Assembly: GCF_015711015.1 (NCBI RefSeq)
Contig: NZ_CP064653.1
Span: 806,001 to 870,000, forward strand
DNA from: Methylomonas sp. LL1
GTDB lineage: Bacteria > Pseudomonadota > Gammaproteobacteria > Methylococcales > Methylomonadaceae
Direction: 5' to 3'
DNA: 64,000 nt
Each line of letters opens with the position of its first letter. Position 1 is the stretch's first letter. Positions 54,362-62,282 of this stretch are shown here, one piece after another. Under the pieces are notes generated by a model that saw nothing but the letters and a program-made list of their open reading frames with translations, was not told where the DNA came from and did no database searches. Both the position numbers and the translations under genes were made by a program.

Positions 54362-54619
54362 TTATTGGCGGACGGATTCTATGAATTGAGCCAATGCGGA
54401 TACCGAAGCAAAGATCTTAACCACGTCATCGTGTTCGACGTCGATTTTGACGTCGTATTTCTTCCTGATTGCCAAGCCCAACTCCAGTGCGTCGATCGAA
54501 TCCAATCCCAGGCCGCTATTAAACAGCGCGGCGTCGGACTTGATATCGTCGACGTTCACCTCTTCCAGTGCCAGAGTGTCGATGATCAGCTGTTTTAATT
54601 CGATTTCAGTCTGACTCAT
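54362..54619 (-). CDS. orphan acyl carrier protein
   Basis: An 85-residue phosphopantetheine-binding carrier protein. The attachment Ser is in GLGLDSIDALELGLAIRKKY, and the length and four-helix layout are normal. The GLDSIDALEL form is that of ACPs from aryl-polyene and other specialised fatty-acid loci rather than housekeeping AcpP (usually DSLDTVEL). No ketosynthase or ligase lies nearby. A hairpin at 54839-54860 is upstream. It converges with the PocR-GGDEF gene. The pathway served is unknown. Confidence 0.88.
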   Translation of the reverse strand: MSQTEIELKQLIIDTLALEEVNVDDIKSDAALFNSGLGLDSIDALELGLAIRKKYDVKIDVEHDDVVKIFASVSALAQFIESVRQ

Positions 54620-54838
54620 AGCATACTCATGGGTGGGAGAAAGTGTCCCGAAATGTTGAATTCAGCAAAAAACGCTGATTGGTTTGAATCGCCGACAGCG
54701 GCAACACACGCAAACGATAGGCTGTAAAGCCGGTCGGGTTTGATTGAAGGTGCCGGCAAACGCCGTTCGCGAGCTGTTTCTGGAGTCAAATGTCGTGCCA
54801 TTGTCGATCTCTGCCCTTGTTCCCTAAATGCAAAACAA

Positions 54839-54860
54839 CAATCATGGAAAGCCATGATTG
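54839..54860. other. perfect 9-bp hairpin
   Basis: CAATCATGG, loop AAAG, CCATGATTG. On the minus strand it is followed by TTGTTTTG, so it could be a terminator or a folded element in the ACP leader. No T tract long enough to be sure. Confidence 0.45.
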
Positions 54861-55020
54861 ATAAAAACCGACAATTGTAACGGTTGCCGATGGCCATGAC
54901 GAGTGTGTTGGGTTATGGCTTTATCACCAAGGCATCGTTTCTAAGGCAGATTTGGGTATTTTTATGCCAAATGACGGCTAGGTCTTTGATAAATGAGGCA
55001 AATGACTATATTGGTTAGTC

Positions 55021-55039
55021 ATTTAACGCAGTTTAATTA
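55021..55039. promoter_or_regulatory. 19-base motif shared with the TonB-receptor upstream region
   Basis: ATTTAACGCAGTTTAATTA, 18 of 19 identical to 48964-48982. It lies about 170 bases ahead of the riboswitch and so may belong to the promoter of the CTERM gene. Confidence 0.5.
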
Positions 55040-55118
55040 ACGCCGGGGTTGTTTAAGTATATTAGGGAATATTTTATATCATTGAAACCTAGGATTTTAC
55101 TGGGTTTTGGCATGTAAT

Positions 55119-55129
55119 ATGATAATCAT
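55119..55129. promoter_or_regulatory. possible Fur-box core
   Basis: ATGAT-A-ATCAT, an 11-base dyad inside TAATATGATAATCATTCTT. This resembles the GATAATGATAATCATTATC Fur consensus at the central positions. It is single and unsupported, but close to the riboswitch and CTERM gene. Confidence 0.3.
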
Positions 55130-55194
55130 TCTTAGTTGGCTAGGTTTCTGGTCCGATCAGGGAATGATGAGTTTATGTTTTAGTTTATTGGATT

Positions 55195-55286
55195 TCCCCT
55201 CGCCAACCAAGCCACACCCGTCGCGAGGCGGGGCCGGAAAGCCACGGTTCTTGAAAATAACAAAAACAAGAAGGCCGGGCCGCCTC
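55195..55286 (+). ncRNA. GEMM / cyclic-di-GMP-I-like riboswitch aptamer
   Basis: The plus strand contains the hallmarks of the GEMM fold. CCCGTC and GGCGGG form a short stem capped by a GCGA (GNRA) tetraloop (55218-55233). The conserved GGGCCGGAAAGCCACGG (55231-55247) corresponds to GACGCAAAGCC of the consensus. A second stem TTCTTG/CAAGAA (55249-55254 and 55267-55272) and the receptor strand GGCCGGGCCGCC (55273-55284, compare AGCCGGGUUGCC) complete it. One C-to-G change in the CGCAAAG core is noted. The ligand could be c-di-GMP or cGAMP; c-di-GMP fits the two GGDEF proteins nearby. Confidence 0.72.
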
Positions 55287-55321
55287 CTAAAGTGATGGGG
55301 AGGAAGCGGCGTTTGTCTTTT
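55279..55321 (+). terminator. riboswitch expression-platform terminator
   Basis: GCCGCCTCC (55279-55287) pairs with GGAGG-AA-GCGGC (55299-55310), followed by GTTTGTCTTTT. The left arm shares bases with the riboswitch's last conserved strand, so ligand binding and terminator formation are mutually exclusive in principle. It lies 70 bases before the CTERM gene start. Confidence 0.65.
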
Positions 55322-55574
55322 CCCGAGGCAACGCCGAGAACATTACTGTTAACAATAAATAATTATTTGTACAGTAAAGAGGATTAAAAATGAAAAAAAT
55401 CGCACTATCTCTAATTGCTCTAGCAAGCTTTTTGTTTGCAAGCCAGGCGTTCGCGCACGTTTCTTACTACAATTTGAACGCCAATAACCCTTCAGTAAGA
55501 GCTGTAACCAGCAATATCGGTTGGTCTGATGCGGCAGATGGCGATTGGGGTGATAGCCATCACGCTGCTTGGTT

Positions 55575-55582
55575 TAAATTTA
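55575..55582. repeat. target-site duplication, left
   Basis: TAAATTTA, identical to 56553-56560 on the other side of the insertion sequence; removing one copy restores the CTERM gene's frame. Confidence 0.88.
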
Positions 55583-56552
55583 CATGGCTATGAACTTACC
55601 ACAGGTTACCCGATCTGAATTTTAGTGGGATATTCTGGAGAGCGGTCATGCAAGCAAAGATCACGAGTTTTTGGGAGTGGCAACAGCACTTTGCCGATGA
55701 AAAAAGTTGTCTTCAAGCCATCATCAACCTCAGGTGGCCTGAAGGGTTTTGCTGTCCACGCTGTGGCCATCAGAAAGGTTGGTTGCTCCAGACACGACAT
55801 GTCTACGAATGTGCAGTTTGTCATCATCACACATCGGTGACAGCCGGCACCTTGTTTCACAACACCAAATTACCGCTCGTGAAATGGTTTTGGAGTCTTT
55901 ATTGGGTATCGTCGGACAAGGGTAGTATCTCCGCATTGCGGCTGACCAAACTAATTGGTGTTTCCTGGCTGACGGCGCAACGGCTGTTGAGAAAATTACG
56001 CACGGCCATGGGTGATCAGAATAATCTGTACAAACTAAGCGGCATTATCGAATTCGATGATGCCTTTATCGGCGGCAAACGTGCCGGTAAACGCGGGCGA
56101 GGCGCCGCCGGTAAAACCACTATTTTAGTGGCTTGCGAACATAATGATGGTAAGCCCGGCTTTGTGGCTATGAAGGTGGTTGAGCAGGTGACGCACGAGA
56201 GTGTTAGAGCATTCGCCCAACAAACGCTTGCCCCAGGCCAAACCCTGCATACCGATGCGCTGGCTGCGCTCAATGTGCTGGCCGAGGAACATCACCATAT
56301 CGCCAAGGTAACCCCTCCTGAAATGGCGAGTGAATGGTTACCTTGGGTTCATGTGGTCATCAGTAACCTTAAAAGCTATTTGCTGGGTACTTACCATGGT
56401 GTGTCAGGTAACTATGTACAGGAATATCTCGACGAATTTTGCTATCGGTTGAATCGACGATTTTGGGAAAACCAGATTCCTAACCGATTACTCACGCTAT
56501 GCGTCACACATGACCCGGTATTTCTTCAACCTGCAACTTGTTCATAGCCATT
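55583..56552 (+). mobile_element. IS1595-family (ISXO2-like) insertion sequence
   Basis: A 970-bp element. The terminal inverted repeats CATGGCTATGAAC (55583-55595) and GTTCATAGCCATT (56540-56552) match at 12 of 13 positions. It is flanked by an 8-bp direct repeat TAAATTTA (55575-55582 and 56553-56560), the size usual for IS1595. It encodes one transposase. The intact ends, intact frame and perfect duplication imply a recent insertion. Confidence 0.93.
55648..56547 (+). CDS. IS1595-family transposase
   Basis: A 299-residue transposase. The N-terminal zinc ribbon CPRCGHQKGW and YECAVCHHH is the Zn-ribbon of IS1595/ISXO2 enzymes; the DDE domain starts with IIEFDDAFIGGKRAGKRGRGAAGKTTILVACE (first Asp). 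The second Asp is probably in LHTDALAALNVL and the third acidic/His region near YLDEFCYRLNRRFW. The length is normal and the frame intact. The stop lies inside the right inverted repeat. The enzyme should be able to mobilise this copy. Confidence 0.95.
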   Translation: MQAKITSFWEWQQHFADEKSCLQAIINLRWPEGFCCPRCGHQKGWLLQTRHVYECAVCHHHTSVTAGTLFHNTKLPLVKWFWSLYWVSSDKGSISALRLTKLIGVSWLTAQRLLRKLRTAMGDQNNLYKLSGIIEFDDAFIGGKRAGKRGRGAAGKTTILVACEHNDGKPGFVAMKVVEQVTHESVRAFAQQTLAPGQTLHTDALAALNVLAEEHHHIAKVTPPEMASEWLPWVHVVISNLKSYLLGTYHGVSGNYVQEYLDEFCYRLNRRFWENQIPNRLLTLCVTHDPVFLQPATCS

Positions 56553-56560
56553 TAAATTTA
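56553..56560. repeat. target-site duplication, right
   Basis: TAAATTTA directly after the right inverted repeat; partner of 55575-55582. Confidence 0.88.
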
Positions 56561-57160
56561 ACTTGGCCCAAGACTCTTTGGTCAGTATTACAGTTACTGG
56601 TTTAAATGCGGGTACCTACGCAAGCGTTAACCAAAATGGTGCCGCAATTAATGTGACGACTTCTTTAAACCTGGCAGATGTTGGTTTTTCCATTTACAAA
56701 GGTTTGTTTCCTGCTGGTGCGTATGATTCTGCCGCTTCATTGCCAATTGATGCTGGGAAAGACGGTCGCTGGGATGCCTTAGGCGACACAACTATGGCTA
56801 ACAATTCCGCAGTAGTTGGCACTGCAATATACAAAACTGCAGTTAATAACAGCACTGGTAATATTGAAACTTTGATCAACTATTTCCTGGCCGCGGGTGA
56901 TTACAGTATTGGTACAGGTGGTGCATTTGGTTCTACCGGTACCGTAATTGACGCTAATGTTGGTGATCACGCAGGTTCCTACGCGATTCAAGCATCTTTG
57001 AGTGTTCAAGCTGTTCCGGTTCCAGGTGCCGTCTGGCTGTTCGGTAGTGCGGTAGCCGGTTTGGTTGGCCTTAATAGACGTAAACGTGTGCTTAACTGAG
57101 ACTCAGGAATAGCCTATAGCCTAAAGGAAATAGGCAACACGTTTTGAACAGGATGACTTG

Positions 57161-57279
57161 GAGTTTGGTTGGAAATAATTTCCCTGAATTCATGTAGGGG
57201 GCGATTTTAATCGCCCAGGGCGAATGAATTCGCCCCTACAGGACATTCGAATATCAGGAACTTGTTTTTGACGAAATTC
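57161..57279. repeat. dispersed imperfect-inverted-repeat element (copy D)
   Basis: 119 bp. The ends GAGTTTGGTTGGAAATAATT and the complement of its right end match at about 16 of 23 positions. The core (GGGCGAATGAATTCGCCCCT) is identical to that of 34665-34762, and this copy has an extra GGGCGATTTTAATCGCCC hairpin before it. It lies between the CTERM gene and a terminator. Confidence 0.7.
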
Positions 57280-57325
57280 TTTGAACGCTGGAGGTTAAAG
57301 GATTAACTTGAGCAAGGAAGCATGC

Positions 57326-57362
57326 AACCCCGACACGGAATGAAGCCGGTTCGGGGTTTTTT
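57326..57362 (+). terminator. terminator hairpin upstream of the membrane synthase gene
   Basis: AACCCCGA at 57326 pairs with TCGGGGTT at 57351-57358, followed by a T run. It ends whatever reads through from the CTERM gene and lies about 50 bases before the next ATG. Confidence 0.8.
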
Positions 57363-57412
57363 ATGGGTAGCATGGTACAAATCCTTATTATTAAATTTCA
57401 TTGATTTCATTT

Positions 57413-58990
57413 ATGGCAAAAAAAACCGGGTCTGGATCGCCATCCACAGCAGCCCATAAATCCAATATCCCTAACTTAAGCAAGGCGGTCCTGTTGCTCA
57501 CCGTGACCCTCAGCGGCGGAGCCGTGATGATCCTGGAATTGCTGGGTACCCGCATCATCGCGCCATTCTATGGCGCCAGTCTGTATGTGTGGTCGGCGCA
57601 GATAGCCGTGACCATGATCGCCTTGGCGCTCGGTTATTATCTGGGCGGTTTTCTGATCGATCGTTATCCCAAGCTACGTCTGGCTCATGTGATCATGCTG
57701 GCGGCGTTGGCGACCAGTTTGATTCCCTTTATCAGTGCAACAGTGATGACGTTGACTAACCCGCTAGGCATGCGCGGTGGTGCGTTTACCAGCGCTTTCC
57801 TGTTATTTGCCTTGCCTTTGACGACGCTGGCGATGGTCGGTCCGTTCGTGATTAAACTGGCGACCGAAACCCTGGAGGATGTCGGTAGTACGGTTGGTTC
57901 CGTCTATGCGATCAGTACGGTAGGGAGCGTGCTGGCAACCCTGTTACTGGGATTTTTTCTGTTGCCGGTATTCGGCACTCGGGCCATTATTTTTGCTCTG
58001 GGATTGATACTGATGTTATGGGCGATAGGCTTGATGTTGGGCGATAAACGGGGATTTGCCCATATTTCATCGACGCTGCCGTTAATGATGGTTGCAATAG
58101 TCACTGGCCTGCTCAGTATCAATGGCTATGCCAAGTCGCAACAAGTCGGCCGCGAGTTCAAGGTTTTGCATGAAGCAGAAAGTATTTATGGTTGGGTGCG
58201 TATCGTGGATCATCAACGGGACGGTTATCGGCTGTTGCTGTCCGACGCTTCGGTTTTGAGTGCGATGTCCTTGGCCGACGGCAAAACCTTGCTAGGCTAT
58301 CAAACCATCATCGGTACTTTGCCGGTTTTGCGGCCCCAAGCATCCGACGCCCTTGTGATAGGCTTGGGCGGTGGCCATATCGCCCGCGATTTGAAATCCA
58401 AGGGCTTGACTACCGATACCATAGAAATCGATCCGGTGGTGGCCGATGCCTCGTTGAAATACTTCAATTTCACGCCTACCGGCGAATTTATCGTCGGCGA
58501 CGCCCGTTACGAAATCAAAAAATTAAATAAAAAATACGATTTCATTATCCATGACTGTTTTACCGGTGGTTCCGAGCCGACTCATCTGTTGACGCTAGAA
58601 ATGTTGCGGGATTTGCGCGGCTTATTAAAACAAGATGGGATTCTGGCGCTGAACTATGTCGGTTTTACTCGGGGTGAAGGTACACAAGCCGTGGCTTCGG
58701 TTTACAAAACCTTGAAGCAGGTGCTGCCGAACATGCGCGTGTTTGCTACCGAGAAAACGGAAATGACCGATTTTATTTTCCTGGCGTCAAATCAAGCCAT
58801 GGTTTTGGATTCAAACAGTCGCGATCAACGGACTCAATGGTTATTAGATCATCAATATGCGTTGACTGAAGAAGGCGGCATTGTGATCACCGATGATTAC
58901 AATCCCATGGAAAGCCTGCAAGTCAGAAAAGCCGAGTATTATCGGGAAGTGTTTTTAAAACGCGTATCCGCGGAATTATTGTTTTTATGA
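57413..58990 (+). CDS. fused membrane/spermidine synthase-like protein
   Basis: A 525-residue protein. The N-terminal 220 residues contain about seven hydrophobic helices (start: LLLTVTLSGGAVMILELLGTRIIAPFYGASLYVWSAQIAVTMIALALGYYLGG, a pattern conserved in this group). The C-terminal half is an aminopropyltransferase/SpeE-like Rossmann domain: ALVIGLGGGHIARDLKSKGL, DTIEIDPVVADASLKYF, FIVGDARYEI and FIIHDCFTGGSEPTHLLT. Key polyamine-synthase residues cannot be fully confirmed, so methyl- or aminopropyl-transfer to an unknown acceptor is possible. The ATG at 57413 is chosen. Its stop overlaps the next gene's ATG. Confidence 0.88.
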   Translation: MAKKTGSGSPSTAAHKSNIPNLSKAVLLLTVTLSGGAVMILELLGTRIIAPFYGASLYVWSAQIAVTMIALALGYYLGGFLIDRYPKLRLAHVIMLAALATSLIPFISATVMTLTNPLGMRGGAFTSAFLLFALPLTTLAMVGPFVIKLATETLEDVGSTVGSVYAISTVGSVLATLLLGFFLLPVFGTRAIIFALGLILMLWAIGLMLGDKRGFAHISSTLPLMMVAIVTGLLSINGYAKSQQVGREFKVLHEAESIYGWVRIVDHQRDGYRLLLSDASVLSAMSLADGKTLLGYQTIIGTLPVLRPQASDALVIGLGGGHIARDLKSKGLTTDTIEIDPVVADASLKYFNFTPTGEFIVGDARYEIKKLNKKYDFIIHDCFTGGSEPTHLLTLEMLRDLRGLLKQDGILALNYVGFTRGEGTQAVASVYKTLKQVLPNMRVFATEKTEMTDFIFLASNQAMVLDSNSRDQRTQWLLDHQYALTEEGGIVITDDYNPMESLQVRKAEYYREVFLKRVSAELLFL

Positions 58991-60645
58991 TGCTTGCATC
59001 GTCAAAAATCAGCCGCAACGCTCCCTGTCCTTGCGGCAGCGGCAAAAAATACAAAGTGTGTTGTGCCGACTCGGCGGCGGTAAATATGTTAACCCCCTGC
59101 CGCCGATATTGAATGGCTGCAGCAGCAAGCACAACAAGCGGTTGCCCGCTCGGATTTTGCCGGAGCGGAACACTATTTTCGGCAACTGACCTTGGCCAAA
59201 CCGAAGGGTGCTTATTTTCTGGCCAGCCTTGGTCAAGCGCTTTGCTGGTTATTGCGTCGCCGAGAAGGGGTGGGGCATCTGCTTCAAGCAGCCCGCTTGC
59301 TTGAGCGTCAGGCGAGTAAAAGTCGCAATCCGCGCTTTTTGGTCGAGTTATCCGGGCAATTGGTGCATTGGGGTGAGATGGCCGCTGGCGAACGTTTAGC
59401 ACGCCTTGCGGTTGCCTTGGGACCCAGTTCGCCGGTGGCATTGAATAATCTTGTGCTATGCCTGACAAGAATGAATCGCAATGCCGAGGCTCTGCCGATT
59501 TCTCGGCAGGTGTGCAAAATGTTACCCGATCATCCCGGTTGTAATATTTTACTGGCGATTTTAGAAGCGCAACTGGTTTCTCCCGAACCAGCCCTGATCA
59601 GATTGAATAGCGTGATTGAAGATAATGCCGAGCCGGAACAGACCGCGCGGGCCTGGTTGGAAAAAGCCGTGATCCTGGATAAGAGCGGATGCTTTGATGA
59701 AGCGTTTGCCGCCTTAACCGTGGCCGGCGAAATGCATACCACTCTCTCGCCATTTAGTCCTGATCAACGCGAATTGATTTACGAGACTTTGGAGCGCAAT
59801 CGGGCGGGATTCGATCGCAATCTACTTCAGCGCTGGCCGGTTGATACGCTGATTGACGACGATTTGCCTGCTCCGGCATTTTTGTTGGGTTTTTTACGTT
59901 CCGGTACCATATTGACCGAACAAGTGCTAGGCTCGCATCCGGATCTGATAGCCACGGATGAAAGCAGCGTTATTCACGAATTGACCCAGGAATTGCAGCG
60001 CATCAGCGGCGTAACCGGCGACCATGCCAAGGCGCTGTCTACGTTGAATTTGCGGCGGATCAAGGAACTCAGGCAATTTTATTGGCGGCGTATGCGTGAA
60101 GAATACGGCGACGCAGTTATGGCGAAACAGCTGGTCGATAAAAATGCGCTGAATACCATAGAGCTTGGCGTAATCAGCGTGGTTTTCCCGGAGGCAAAAA
60201 TTTTGTTTGCCCTTCGCGATCCCAGGGATGTTTGTCTCAGTTGTTTCATGTAGGCTTCAGCCCATCGCCGGCCACGGCTAATTTGACTTCCTGGCAAGGC
60301 ATTGCCAGACAATATGCGGAAGTCATGAGTTATTGGCTATTGATCCGGAAGGAAATTCAGCCCGGATATATGGAGTTGCGTTACGAGGATACCGTGAATG
60401 AGTTTGAAACAAGCTTTCGACAGGTATTTGCTTTTCTGGGCCTGGAATGGAACGCGTCCGTTACCCAGTTTCATCAGCGCGCCAAGGGGCGTTATATTTC
60501 CACGCCCAGTTTTGCGGCTGTTTCGCAACCGGTTTATAAAACAGCTGCCTATCGTTGGCTAAATTATCAAAAACATTTTCAGAGTATAGATTTGCAATTG
60601 AAACCCTTTGTTGACGCTTTTGGTTATACAGACAAGCACAAATAA
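58987..60645 (+). pseudogene. broken SEC-C / TPR / sulfotransferase gene
   Basis: Three consecutive frames make one protein. Frame 1 from the ATG at 58987 (overlapping the previous stop) gives NAPCPCGSGKKYKVCC, a SEC-C zinc motif, then a stop at 59110. One missing base in the CCCCC run near 59096 would lead into frame 2 with PAADIEWLQQQ, a TPR-like helical part (about 59120-59750) and the sulfotransferase fold (PAFLLGFLRSGTILTEQVLGSHPDLIATDESS, ending LRDPRDVCLSCFM). A stop in place of the usual Q and a one-base shift at about 60250 are followed by frame 1 again with FSPSPATANLTSWQGIARQYAEVMSYW to ELRYEDTV. The catalytic P-loop GFLRSGT is intact, but the gene is interrupted twice. Sequencing error is possible but less likely with a nonsense change. 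Confidence 0.82.
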
Positions 60646-60846
60646 TTCATTGTAAGAGTTTACCTGGACGTTAGAGCATGTTATCTATACCTACAATTTT
60701 TTGACCCGTTCTATAGCTGTTGCAAACCGAATTTCGGCATCTCGGTTTCCTCTCCCGATGGAGAGCTAGGGTGACTATATCCACCGCGGATTAGTTGGCT
60801 GGGGGCATGTAAGTTATTTTGTTTTTTAACCACACAAGGAAATGTT
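60646..60846. other. intergenic hairpin region before the metalloprotease gene
   Basis: Two stem-loops can be drawn: AAACCGA/TCGGTTT around 60728-60752 and CTCTCC-CGAT-GGAGAG at about 60753-60768, followed by CTAGGGTGA. The latter resembles the short GGGAGAG-type repeats common between genes in this kind of genome. It is not a GEMM motif. Confidence 0.35.
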
Positions 60847-61683
60847 ATGCAGTTAAATCTAAGAAAAAATCTATTGTTGGCGGGCGGTTGTATTTTGTTG
60901 TCTGCTTCCCCGGCACAGGCGGCGGTTTTTGATATTCATTTGAATTTCACCAGTGGATTGAGCACGGATTACCAGAGTTACTTTACCAATGCGGCCAATT
61001 TCTGGAAATCGATCATTACCGGTTATGATTTTGATATTGGCGGTAACTTGCTGAATTCCGGCATCACTATCGATGTTTCGGGTTCAGCCGGCGCTGTGGG
61101 AGGGACATTGGCAACCGCCGGTGTTTCCTATATTCAACATTCTAATCTGACTAGCGGCCGCGCCGTGGTCAATGGCGGTTCTATCAACATCGATACGGCA
61201 GACCTTCCAAATATGATTGCCAACAACACCTTTCAATCCGTGATCGAGCATGAGATGGCGCATGTGCTGGGTTTCGGCACGTTGTGGGAAGCCAATCACT
61301 TATATACCGATGGTATCGGGCAATATACCGGCTCTTTCGGATTGGCGGCCTATAGAGCCGAATTTGGTCAACCAGCGGCAGCCTTTGTGCCGGTCGAATT
61401 GGGCGGCGGTGCCGGAACCGCCGACGGTCACTGGGACGAAGTTGATGATGGTTTCGGAGTCACAGGGATTACCGATAGCCAGGGTCGCGATATGCGCTAT
61501 GAATTGATGACCGGCTGGTTGAATGGCCCGACCTTCTTGAGCAATACGACTATCCAATCTTTCCGTGATCTGGGATACACGGTTGCGGCTGTGCCGCTGC
61601 CTGGAGCCGTCTGGTTGTTCGGTTCGGCGTTGCTGTCATTGATGGGCCTGTCCGCCAAGAAACGCAGAGTTGGAATTGTATAA
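60847..61683 (+). CDS. VPLPA-CTERM metalloprotease (NF038122-type)
   Basis: A 278-residue exported protein: signal peptide 1-25 (ending AQA), a zinc-protease domain with HEMAHVLGFGTLW (H-E-x2-H-x5-F, about residues 136-148), and a C-terminal sorting signal VPLPGAVWLFGSALLSLMGLSAKKRR with its hydrophobic helix and basic cluster. NF038122-family metalloproteases from CTERM-bearing bacteria have this layout. The third zinc ligand is probably the downstream His or Asp after the HExxH helix. The tail is shared with the split gene at 55390-57099, so both should be substrates of one exosortase/rhombosortase-like system encoded elsewhere. Confidence 0.88.
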   Translation: MQLNLRKNLLLAGGCILLSASPAQAAVFDIHLNFTSGLSTDYQSYFTNAANFWKSIITGYDFDIGGNLLNSGITIDVSGSAGAVGGTLATAGVSYIQHSNLTSGRAVVNGGSINIDTADLPNMIANNTFQSVIEHEMAHVLGFGTLWEANHLYTDGIGQYTGSFGLAAYRAEFGQPAAAFVPVELGGGAGTADGHWDEVDDGFGVTGITDSQGRDMRYELMTGWLNGPTFLSNTTIQSFRDLGYTVAAVPLPGAVWLFGSALLSLMGLSAKKRRVGIV

Positions 61684-61724
61684 TTACAACATTTACCACG
61701 GCATACGAAGTTGGAAAGCGTTTC

Positions 61725-62279
61725 ATGAAGGTATTGCTGATGCTGGTGCTGTTGGGATCGTCGATCAATTCGATTTTAGCCGCCGAAATCGACGTTCCAG
61801 CCTCTCCAGATTATTGGCTTCCGGCCGCCCATAAAACGGAAATCATTCGTTTCGATCTTCTTGGTGGCATGCTGCGGGAACCGCATTCACAACCCTTACT
61901 CACCATTACGGCTGACGGATTACTGACGGTTAGCGCTGCCCGGGGCGGAGCCGAAACCAGTCAGTTACTCAGTCAGTCGGAGTTGCAGGCGTTATTACAT
62001 TTCGTCATCGCCGAACAACAATTTCTGAGTATTCGGCCGGCCGAGATCAGTCAACAAATCAGTCAATTACAACGGCAACAAGGTCGCTTTTTTGCCGTTG
62101 CCGATGCGCCGACTACGTTGATACGCATTGATCTGCCACAGTTTCGGCATAGCGTCGAGTTTTATGCCTTGGATTTAATGGCGGGGCGATTCCCGGAAAT
62201 CGAACCTTTGCAAAATTTGTTGTCGGTACAGACGCGCTTGCAGGCGCTGATGGATGCCGCCATTGGTAAGCCGCAGTAA
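61725..62279 (+). CDS. secreted protein of unknown function
   Basis: A 184-residue protein with an N-terminal signal peptide (MKVLLMLVLLGSSINSILA, cut near residue 19-20). The rest has no family that I recognise: it contains LLTITADGLLTVSAARG, many Gln and Ser and few Cys. It lies between the metalloprotease gene and the convergent radA gene, only three bases from the radA stop. Its start is near the end of the CTERM gene (41 bases), so cotranscription is plausible. Role unknown. Confidence 0.75.
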   Translation: MKVLLMLVLLGSSINSILAAEIDVPASPDYWLPAAHKTEIIRFDLLGGMLREPHSQPLLTITADGLLTVSAARGGAETSQLLSQSELQALLHFVIAEQQFLSIRPAEISQQISQLQRQQGRFFAVADAPTTLIRIDLPQFRHSVEFYALDLMAGRFPEIEPLQNLLSVQTRLQALMDAAIGKPQ

Positions 62280-62282
62280 AAA

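Larger units (their letters stand above)
54620..55194. other. intergenic region upstream of ACP and CTERM genes
   Basis: Divergent promoter region of about 570 bases. It contains a 9-bp perfect hairpin (54839-54860), the 19-base shared motif (55021-55039) and an AT-rich ATGATAATCAT palindrome (55119-55129). An open minus-strand frame (54616-54897) overlaps the ACP start by four bases, but it has no recognisable family. Confidence 0.4.
55390..57099 (+). pseudogene. VPxPA-CTERM exported protein gene split by an insertion sequence
   Basis: The 5' part (55390-55582) encodes a signal peptide (MKKIALSLIALASFLFASQAFA) and HVSYYNLNANNPSVRAV. It ends at the insertion after residue 64. The 3' part (from 56561) continues in the same frame if one copy of the 8-bp target duplication is removed: WFK-FN-LAQDSLVSITV. 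The restored protein would have 243 residues and ends VPVPGAVWLFGSAVAGLVGLNRRKRVLN, i.e. the VPLPA-type CTERM sorting signal with its membrane helix and basic tail. Such proteins are exported and processed by an exosortase. As it stands the first part ends after three IS-encoded codons (about 67 residues) and the second lacks a signal peptide. A GEMM riboswitch and terminator precede it. Confidence 0.9.

Noticed and set aside
54616..54897. 93-codon minus-strand frame overlapping the acyl carrier protein start by four bases
   Set aside because: No family, signal peptide or ribosome site, and its composition looks like chance. Kept only as a note in the intergenic entry.
55107..55295. 62-codon frame before the CTERM gene
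   Set aside because: It runs through the GEMM-like riboswitch, and the bases are better explained by RNA structure; no ribosome site.
60720..60790. Second GEMM riboswitch before the metalloprotease gene
   Set aside because: The region forms hairpins, but it lacks the AAAGCC core and the GNRA-capped stem.
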